A DNA stretch of 6,507 bases from contig JBPCOJ010000105.1 in assembly GCA_051000345.1 (NCBI GenBank), positions 1 to 6,507 of the forward strand. Reading direction: 5' to 3'. A program made the position numbers and the translations under genes. Source of the stretch: JBHENC01 sp051000345 (lineage in GTDB: Bacteria > Acidobacteriota > Blastocatellia > Pyrinomonadales > Pyrinomonadaceae). Under the pieces are notes generated by a model. The model saw only the letters and a list, made by a program, of their open reading frames with translations. It had not been told where the DNA came from and made no database searches. Positions 1-5,056 of this stretch are shown here, one piece after another; position 1 is the first letter of the stretch; each line of letters opens with the position of its first letter.

Positions 1-2822
1 AGTTCGGCGCTTTCTTCTCCGGCGCGTTTGCGGCGCAGAAGGTCAACCTGAATCAAACTAAGCGGATCGACGTAAGGATTGCGTAGGCGTATGGAGCGGG
101 CGAGGACGACGTTCTTTTCCAGAAGGCGCGTTTGCCCGCTGACGCGCAAGATCATAAGCTTCGTGCGCTCGAATTCTTCTTGGATCATCGTGAAGACGCG
201 CTCGCGCAAGGCTTCGTCTTTGACGAGTCCGGCATAACGGCGCGCGATGGAGAAATCGGCTTTGGCTAATCCGACTTCGACGTTGCCGATAAGGTCGTTG
301 AAGAGCGGAAATTCTTTCATCATCGTTTGCAACAAAGGTTCGTGGCCTGCGTCCGCATTGATGAAACGTTCGAGCGCGTGGCCGACGCCGAACCAGCCGG
401 GCAAAACATGACGGCTCTGCATCCAGCCGAAGACCCAAGGGATAGCGCGCAAGTCCGCAAGGCCGCTCGTTTTTTCGCTGCGCCGCGCCGGGCGCGAGCC
501 GATCTTTGCGAGTTGGAATTCGAGCACCGGCGTTGCTTCATCGAAGTAAGGCACGATGTCCGCGTTTTCGACGATGCGCGCGCGGTAAAAATCGAAGGCG
601 TCGGCGGACATCATCTCCATCGCCGCTTCCCATTCGGCGGCGTTGTCTTGCGTTTGCATCGCTATGCTGCCGGGGCGCGCGAGGGCTTCGAGCGAAGCGG
701 CAATCATGAGTTCGAGATTGCGTTCGGCGAGCACGGAATCGGAATATTTCCAATTGAGGACTTCGCCTTGCTCCGTGAGTTTGAGCGTGCCGCGAAAAGC
801 ATTAGCGGGCTGCGCGACGATGGCGCGGTGCGTGGGGCCGCCGCCGCGTCCGACCGTGCCGCCGCGCCCGTGAAAAAGTTGCAGATGGATGTTGCATTCA
901 TCTGCGACCAGATGCAGCGCGCGGTGAGCTTTGTAAATCTCCCACGTGCTCGTCAGCATTCCGCCGTCTTTGTTCGAGTCAGAATAGCCGAGCATGATTT
1001 CTTGTTTGCGCTGCCAAGATTCGAGCAGCGGCTGGTAAGCGGCGGCTGTCCAGAGCGTGCGGCAAATTTCAGGCGAGTTGCGCAAATCTTCGATTGACTC
1101 GAACAAAGGCACTGGCATCAAACCGGGATCGTTGCCGTCATTCGATGCTGCGACATGCACGCCGTTCACTTCACACAACCAAACGAGCGAGAGCACATCT
1201 TCAACTCGCTCCGCGCCGCTGATGACGTGGCTCCTTATGGCCTGCGGCGGATACGCGCGCTTCAATTCGGCGACGGCGCGCAGGGCATCGAGAAGTTCCG
1301 CCGTTTCAGTGGACACGGAAGCGGGCAGAGAGATGTGTACGTCGGCCTGTGTATCGGCTTCGGCTGGGGCGTTGCTCTCTACGCTTTTCGCAGCTTCAAC
1401 AAGTGCCGCGCCGCGCGCTAACTCTGTGACGGCGCGTGTATGAATGCGCGCGTGCTGCCGCGTATCGAGCGTGTGCAGATGAAAGCCGAACGTAGAGACT
1501 TGCCGCAGCAATGGATCAAGCAGATTGCGCGCGAGGCGTTCCGCTTTGTTTGCCGAGAGGCTTTCGCGCAATAAATTCAGATCGAAGGCGAAAGCGTCTG
1601 CGTGCGCGTAAGCAAACGTGTTCGCAGGCTCGTCGCGCGTCGCGCGCAGCCGCACGCCGATGTGCGAGAGAAAGCGGCGATAAATTTCTTCGGCGGCGAT
1701 TGTTTGCGTCGCAGGCTCGTTCGTGTTCGCCGCGCCGATGCTTGCATCGTAACGCGCCAGCGCCTCGCGGAGTGGTTGCGAAACAGTCATCCGGCTCATC
1801 GAAACACTCAAACGCTCGCGCAATTCTGTAATCGCATTGACGTAGTAATCCAGAATCGTTTGCCGCGCCATGCGCAAGGCGTCGCGCATCGTGTCCGGCG
1901 TGACAAACGGATTGCCGTCACGATCCCCGCCGATCCACGAACCGAAGCGCAGCACGCACGGCATATCCCCTGCCTGAGTTTCCACTTCGTAAATTTGACG
2001 GAAGGCGTCCGCAATCTCTTCGTAGAGGCGCGGCAGGGCGTCTATCAAACAACCCGGATAGTAATCGAGTCCCATCTTGATTTCGTCGCGCACAGTCGGC
2101 GGGCGACGCCGCACTTCGTCCGTTTGCCAGAGCGCCGTAATCTCTGCGGCGATGGCGGATTCGGATGCTATGGCGGCGGCGTTTGTGAGCGGCAACACGT
2201 CCAGACGCTCCAACTCGTTGGCAATGCGCCGCCGTTTGAAAAGCACCGTGCGGCGCGAAACTTCCGTCGGGTGCGCGGTGAAGACCGGAACGATTTCAAT
2301 TTTTTGCAGCCACCGGAGCGCGTCGGCGGCTTCGATGCCAGCTTCGCGCATACGCTTGAACGTGCCGCGCAGAGAGCCGGGCTGCGGCGCGCGCGCTTCA
2401 TCGAGTTGCGCTGTGCGGCGGCGACGTTTGCGATGATTCGTTTCCGCCAGATTCGTCAACTCGAAATAGATCGCAAACGCCTTCGTCATGCGATACGCTT
2501 CATCGATGCTCATGCGGCTGACAATCGTCTCCGCCTGCTGCATCAAATCATGATCGGCAAAAGAAGCGCTGTCCTTCGTCGCTGCGTGCGGCGTGTGGCG
2601 CGCGTCTTCGCGGTGTTGAATGGCGAGTTGCCGTAGTTCTTCGACGTGGGCAAAGAGCGTATCTCCGCATTGTTCCTTTAACGATTCGCCGAGCAAGCGC
2701 CCAAGATTGCGCACGTCTCTGCGAAGCGGCGCTTCCTTCAAGTCGGCATCATCGCTTGTCAATTCCGCCAGCCGCGCCGATTGATCCGCAGCCGCCCACA
2801 AAGGCGAGTCGTTGTCTGCCAT
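1..2822 (-). CDS. ppc: phosphoenolpyruvate carboxylase, C-terminal end cut by window edge
   Basis: Cytosolic enzyme that carboxylates phosphoenolpyruvate with bicarbonate to oxaloacetate and phosphate, replenishing the TCA cycle. I read the frame from ATG at 2822: it runs 940 codons to the left edge without a stop, and no frameshift was found. Visible family motifs are FTAHPTEV with catalytic His184 (E. coli His138), SWIGGDRDGNP at about 295-305, LGYSDSNKDGG with Lys618 (E. coli Lys546), FHGRGGTVGRGGGP at 650-663 with Arg653 and Arg659 (E. coli Arg581 and Arg587), and LRAIPWVFGW. Lys854 and Arg914 match the E. coli aspartate-inhibition residues Lys773 and Arg832, so feedback inhibition by aspartate is plausible. 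Relative to the 883-residue E. coli enzyme it is longer, with extra N-terminal residues and an Ala/Glu/Thr-rich insert near 478-510. Compared with the E. coli tail, about 25 C-terminal residues, including the usual NTG end, lie outside the window. A purine-rich RBS precedes the start. Identification is secure. Confidence 0.97.
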   Translation of the reverse strand, partial: MADNDSPLWAAADQSARLAELTSDDADLKEAPLRRDVRNLGRLLGESLKEQCGDTLFAHVEELRQLAIQHREDARHTPHAATKDSASFADHDLMQQAETIVSRMSIDEAYRMTKAFAIYFELTNLAETNHRKRRRRTAQLDEARAPQPGSLRGTFKRMREAGIEAADALRWLQKIEIVPVFTAHPTEVSRRTVLFKRRRIANELERLDVLPLTNAAAIASESAIAAEITALWQTDEVRRRPPTVRDEIKMGLDYYPGCLIDALPRLYEEIADAFRQIYEVETQAGDMPCVLRFGSWIGGDRDGNPFVTPDTMRDALRMARQTILDYYVNAITELRERLSVSMSRMTVSQPLREALARYDASIGAANTNEPATQTIAAEEIYRRFLSHIGVRLRATRDEPANTFAYAHADAFAFDLNLLRESLSANKAERLARNLLDPLLRQVSTFGFHLHTLDTRQHARIHTRAVTELARGAALVEAAKSVESNAPAEADTQADVHISLPASVSTETAELLDALRAVAELKRAYPPQAIRSHVISGAERVEDVLSLVWLCEVNGVHVAASNDGNDPGLMPVPLFESIEDLRNSPEICRTLWTAAAYQPLLESWQRKQEIMLGYSDSNKDGGMLTSTWEIYKAHRALHLVADECNIHLQLFHGRGGTVGRGGGPTHRAIVAQPANAFRGTLKLTEQGEVLNWKYSDSVLAERNLELMIAASLEALARPGSIAMQTQDNAAEWEAAMEMMSADAFDFYRARIVENADIVPYFDEATPVLEFQLAKIGSRPARRSEKTSGLADLRAIPWVFGWMQSRHVLPGWFGVGHALERFINADAGHEPLLQTMMKEFPLFNDLIGNVEVGLAKADFSIARRYAGLVKDEALRERVFTMIQEEFERTKLMILRVSGQTRLLEKNVVLARSIRLRNPYVDPLSLIQVDLLRRKRAGEESAE

Positions 2823-2830
2823 GTCGTTGA

Positions 2831-2839
2831 TTCCCTTTC
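2831..2839 (-). promoter_or_regulatory. ribosome binding site of ppc
   Basis: Read on the minus strand, this is GAAAGGGAA, followed by 8 nt and then the ATG at 2822. It is a moderate Shine-Dalgarno match at a normal distance, and it supports this ATG as the start. Only about 10 bp separate it from the left end of the palindromic element. Confidence 0.55.
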
Positions 2840-2848
2840 GCGCTTTCT

Positions 2849-2896
2849 TTAGGCTGCGTTGACAGTTGATAAATTGCCACTAGCTTTAGCTAGTGG
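2849..2896 (+). repeat. left terminal inverted repeat of the palindromic element, with hairpin
   Basis: The outer part, beginning TTAGGCTGCG, pairs imperfectly with 3064-3085. The inner part, 2872-2896, is a near-perfect inverted copy of 3033-3057. Within it, CCACTAGC (2877-2884) and GCTAGTGG (2889-2896) form a perfect 8-bp stem around the loop TTTA. The stem can extend to 11 bp through 2874-2876 and 2897-2899 if one G-T wobble is allowed. Confidence 0.7.
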
Positions 2897-2916
2897 TAAG
2901 CGAGTAGAAAAAGATG

Positions 2917-2932
2917 TCGGCTTTAGCCGAAT
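2917..2932 (+). repeat. inner hairpin repeat, left copy
   Basis: TCGGC (2917-2921) and GCCGA (2926-2930) form a perfect 5-bp stem with loop TTTA. The segment 2918-2932 is the inverted counterpart of 2998-3012, with one mismatch over 15 bases. It lies 37 bp after the core of the left terminal hairpin. Confidence 0.6.
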
Positions 2933-2955
2933 GAAGAATTAGTCTCAGTCCTGAC

Positions 2956-2971
2956 TAGCTTTAGCTAAAGC
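2956..2971. repeat. central palindrome of the element
   Basis: CTTTAGCTAAAG (2959-2970) is a perfect 12-bp palindrome, and one more G-C pair (2958/2971) extends it to 14 bp. It merges a forward GCTTTAGC core (2958-2965) with a reverse core GCTAAAGC (2964-2971). Its centre at 2964.5 coincides with the centre of the 2872-2896/3033-3057 inverted repeat pair. A competing local hairpin, TAGC-TTTA-GCTA, occupies 2956-2967. Confidence 0.6.
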
Positions 2972-2997
2972 ACGAAGGCCGATGACCTTTCAGAAGG

Positions 2998-3012
2998 ATT
3001 CGGCTCAAGCCG
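2998..3012 (-). repeat. inner hairpin repeat, right copy
   Basis: CGGC (3001-3004) and GCCG (3009-3012) form a 4-bp stem with loop TCAA. In reverse complement the segment matches 2918-2932 at 14 of 15 positions, the single change being in the loop. Confidence 0.55.
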
Positions 3013-3032
3013 CTTTGTTTTGCTATTTCTCT

Positions 3033-3085
3033 CCACTAACTAAAGTTAGTGGCAATTGAAAAGACCAAATCTCGACACAACCTAA
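3033..3085 (-). repeat. right terminal inverted repeat of the palindromic element, with hairpin
   Basis: CCACTAAC (3033-3040) and GTTAGTGG (3045-3052) form a perfect 8-bp stem with loop TAAA. Relative to the left copy, the two differences (G to A on one stem strand, C to T on the other) compensate each other, so the stem is preserved. The outer part, 3064-3085, ends CCTAA and pairs imperfectly with 2849-2870. The two parts are separated by 6 nt here but by only 1 nt on the left. Confidence 0.65.
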
Positions 3086-3229
3086 TCGTTCCCTGCTCAA
3101 TTTATCTTACTCGCGGCGGGAATGAAACGTCCGCGTCGGCGTGTGGGCGAGCAGTCGTTTACTTCAGACGTTGCCATAAACATCCGTGCTGCGCCAGAAT
3201 GTGCATCGTCAATTTTTGATTACCGGATC
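3086..3229 (+). other. non-coding leader region upstream of proS
   Basis: The stretch between the palindromic element and the proS ribosome binding site shows no gene I can support. It should hold the proS promoter unless that lies within the element. The best sigma70-like pair I can see is TTGCCA (3171-3176) with CAGAAT (3195-3200), spaced 18 bp, and it is weak. A short GC hairpin (CGCGG at 3112-3116 with CCGCG at 3131-3135, 14-nt loop) is not followed by a T tract. I see no T-box or other riboswitch hallmark. Confidence 0.4.
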
Positions 3230-3235
3230 GAGGAG
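3230..3235 (+). promoter_or_regulatory. ribosome binding site of proS
   Basis: GAGGAG is a strong Shine-Dalgarno core. It lies 14 nt before the ATG at 3250, somewhat farther than usual. It supports that ATG, which also gives the N-terminal sequence expected of the family (MRWSQYFIPTLRE; E. coli begins MRTSQYLLSTLKE). Confidence 0.6.
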
Positions 3236-3249
3236 TTGCAAAACATTTT

Positions 3250-5010
3250 ATGCGCTGGTCACAATATTTTATTCCGACGCTACGCGAAGTTCCTGCCGAT
3301 GCCGAAGTCGTGTCGCATCGTCTCTTGCTGCGCGCAGGGCTTGTCCGTCAATTGAGCGCAGGCATCTATTCATATCTGCCGCTCGCGCAACGCGTCCAAC
3401 TTAAAATCATGAACATCCTGCGCGAGGAAATGAATAACATAGGCGGACAGGAATTTTTTCTGCCCGCGCTTAATCCGCGCGAGATTTGGGAAGAGTCGGG
3501 GCGATGGGAAGTGATGGGCGACAATATGTTTCGCCTGAAGGATCGCAAGGGCGCGGATTTGTGTCTCGGCATGACGCACGAAGAAGTGTTTACTTCGATT
3601 GCGCGCGGCGAGATTCGTTCATACAAGCAACTGCCGCAAGTCTGGTATCAAATACAAACGAAGTTCCGCGACGAGCCGCGCCCGAAATCCGGCCTCCTTC
3701 GCGTGCGGCAATTCATCATGAAGGATGCTTACTCGTTCGATGTCGATCAAGCGGGCTTGGATAAATCCTTCGACGATCAGCGCGAAGCATACAAGCGCAT
3801 CTTTGACCGCTGCGGCTTGGAATACTCCATCGTCGAAGCATCGTCGGGCGCGATGGGCGGCTCGCAATCGAACGAGTTTATGGTCAAGACAAACGCGGGC
3901 GAAGACATGATTGCGACATGCAGCAACTGCGATTACGCCGCGAACGTCGAAAAGGCCACCTCACGTTTGGAGCCTATCCCTGAAGATAAAGCCAGCCCGG
4001 ATGAACCGGAGAAATTTCCAACGCCGGGTGTTCGCACGATTGAAGATTTAGAGAATCCGCCTTACAACATTCCGGCCTACCGGCAGATTAAGACGCTTGT
4101 TTACATCGCCAATATGGAAGGGGGGATAACGCAAACAGTGCTTGCTCTCCTGCGCGGCGATCATCAATTACACGAAACCAAACTTGCCGACGCACTTGGA
4201 GCACTCGCGGTGCGGCCTGCGCAGGATGAAGAAATTCGTGAAATCTTAGGCGCAAGCGCGGGTAGTCTCGGCGGATATTTTCCGCCGCACGAAGCACGCA
4301 GAGGCAAAGGGGCGGATCGAAAGGTTTTGGACGAGGCATTGCTTGAGCGCCGTAACATGGTGACGGGCGCAAATGAAGACGGCTATCATTATCGCGGTGT
4401 TAGCGTTAAGCGTGGAGACATCATAACCGGCAGCCCATTTCTAAATCTTCGCACCGTTGTGCAAGGCGATAGATGCCCGAACTGCGACATGGGTACTTTA
4501 GATATTTTCAAGGCGCTCGAAATCGGACACATCTTTAAGCTCGGCACAAAGTATTCGGAATCAATGGGGGCGCGCGTGCTCGATAAGAACGGCAAGGAAG
4601 TGCCGATCATCATGGGCAGCTACGGCATCGGCGTCGAACGCATTCTCGCCGCCGCCATCGAATTGCACCATGACGCCGACGGCATTATTTGGCCGCAAGC
4701 AATCGCGCCCTTCGATGCGGTCGTGACTATCACCAACATCAAGCAAGCAGAGTTGCGCGAGGCGGGCGAAAAACTTTACAAGGATTTGCAACGCGCCGGA
4801 CTCGACGTTTTGCTCGACGACAGAGACGAACGCGCGGGCGTCAAATTCAAGGACGCGGATTTGATAGGCATTCCCTACCGCATCGTTATCGGCAAAAAAA
4901 TCGCGGACGGCCTCGTTGAATTATTTGACCGCCGCACGAAGGCATCGGAAGACGTTGCCATTGATGAAGTAATTGAACGAGTGCAGAAGCTTGCGTTCGC
5001 GGGCTTGTAA
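3250..5010 (+). CDS. proS: prolyl-tRNA synthetase, bacterial type with editing domain
   Basis: Cytosolic class II aminoacyl-tRNA synthetase that charges tRNA(Pro) with proline. The 586-residue product is complete and close to the 572 residues of E. coli ProRS. The catalytic core starts at the N-terminus, with motif 1 around 50-75. The proline-binding THEE motif is at 109-112, motif 2 begins FRDEPRP at 139, and motif 3 is GSYGIGVERI at 456-465. The inserted editing domain, which in this family hydrolyses Ala-tRNA(Pro), spans roughly 225-410. It keeps Lys281 (E. coli Lys279), RGDHQLHETK at about 302-311, the GSLGG loop near 338-342 and His380 (E. coli His369). The anticodon-binding domain follows from about 485, with LLDDRDERAGVKF at 521-533. 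Cys224/Cys227 and Cys409/Cys412 form two CxxC pairs at the two junctions of the editing insert and may bind zinc. The gene is divergent from ppc and convergent with the acyltransferase gene, so it is probably transcribed alone. Confidence 0.98.
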   Translation: MRWSQYFIPTLREVPADAEVVSHRLLLRAGLVRQLSAGIYSYLPLAQRVQLKIMNILREEMNNIGGQEFFLPALNPREIWEESGRWEVMGDNMFRLKDRKGADLCLGMTHEEVFTSIARGEIRSYKQLPQVWYQIQTKFRDEPRPKSGLLRVRQFIMKDAYSFDVDQAGLDKSFDDQREAYKRIFDRCGLEYSIVEASSGAMGGSQSNEFMVKTNAGEDMIATCSNCDYAANVEKATSRLEPIPEDKASPDEPEKFPTPGVRTIEDLENPPYNIPAYRQIKTLVYIANMEGGITQTVLALLRGDHQLHETKLADALGALAVRPAQDEEIREILGASAGSLGGYFPPHEARRGKGADRKVLDEALLERRNMVTGANEDGYHYRGVSVKRGDIITGSPFLNLRTVVQGDRCPNCDMGTLDIFKALEIGHIFKLGTKYSESMGARVLDKNGKEVPIIMGSYGIGVERILAAAIELHHDADGIIWPQAIAPFDAVVTITNIKQAELREAGEKLYKDLQRAGLDVLLDDRDERAGVKFKDADLIGIPYRIVIGKKIADGLVELFDRRTKASEDVAIDEVIERVQKLAFAGL

Positions 5011-5056
5011 TCTTCTAAACATCCGGCGGCTAAACTGAACGGAAACCCACATACAA

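Larger units (their letters stand above)
2849..3085. mobile_element. MITE-like or REP/BIME-like dyad-symmetric non-coding element
   Basis: A 237-bp block fills over half of the ppc-proS divergent intergenic region. Seen directly: outer imperfect inverted repeats 2849-2870 and 3064-3085 (about 16 of 22 match, ends TTAGG and CCTAA); inner inverted repeats 2872-2896 and 3033-3057 (23 of 25 match); a third pair 2918-2932 and 2998-3012 (14 of 15 match); and a central palindrome 2959-2970. The midpoints of the three pairs and the palindrome all fall within about 2.5 bp of each other near 2965. There is no credible coding frame inside, and the block looks more AT-rich than the genes. The ends can be read as TA-GG...CC-TA, which would fit a TA target duplication of the IS630/Tc1-mariner type. 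Because TA is itself a palindrome and lies within the repeats, this is only suggestive. No transposase is present, so if mobile it would be non-autonomous. Alternatives are a REP-type repeat cluster or a large regulatory dyad. Confidence 0.6.

Noticed and set aside
327..1097. Long plus-strand open frame of 256 codons opposite ppc
   Set aside because: It is antisense to well-conserved PEPC coding sequence. Its Arg/Ala-rich product is typical of a GC-rich antisense shadow and shows no recognisable domain.
1602..2636. Plus-strand open frame of 344 codons opposite ppc
   Set aside because: The minus strand here encodes unbroken PEPC including the FTAHPTEV and GGDRDGNP motifs. The plus-strand frame is a codon-bias shadow.
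2859..2887. Perfect TTGACA (2859-2864) as a plus-strand -35 box
   Set aside because: The best -10 at suitable spacing is TAGCTT, a poor match, and the hexamer is part of the outer inverted repeat. Possible, but not supported.
2874..3057. Hairpins as Rho-independent terminators or a CRISPR array
   Set aside because: The flanking genes diverge, so no transcript should end here, and no T tracts follow the stems. The repeats are inverted, short and variable, with no uniform direct-repeat/spacer structure, so CRISPR does not fit.
3171..3200. TTGCCA/CAGAAT as the proS promoter
   Set aside because: Each box matches the consensus only partly and the spacing is 18 bp. Mentioned in the leader entry but too weak for a promoter call.
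3086..3249. T-box or other amino-acid-responsive leader before proS
   Set aside because: No conserved T-box sequence, no specifier-loop arrangement and no terminator/antiterminator pair could be recognised in this short leader.
3122..3355. Small plus-strand frame of 77 codons in the proS leader
   Set aside because: It overlaps the proS start in another frame and has no clear RBS or recognisable domain.
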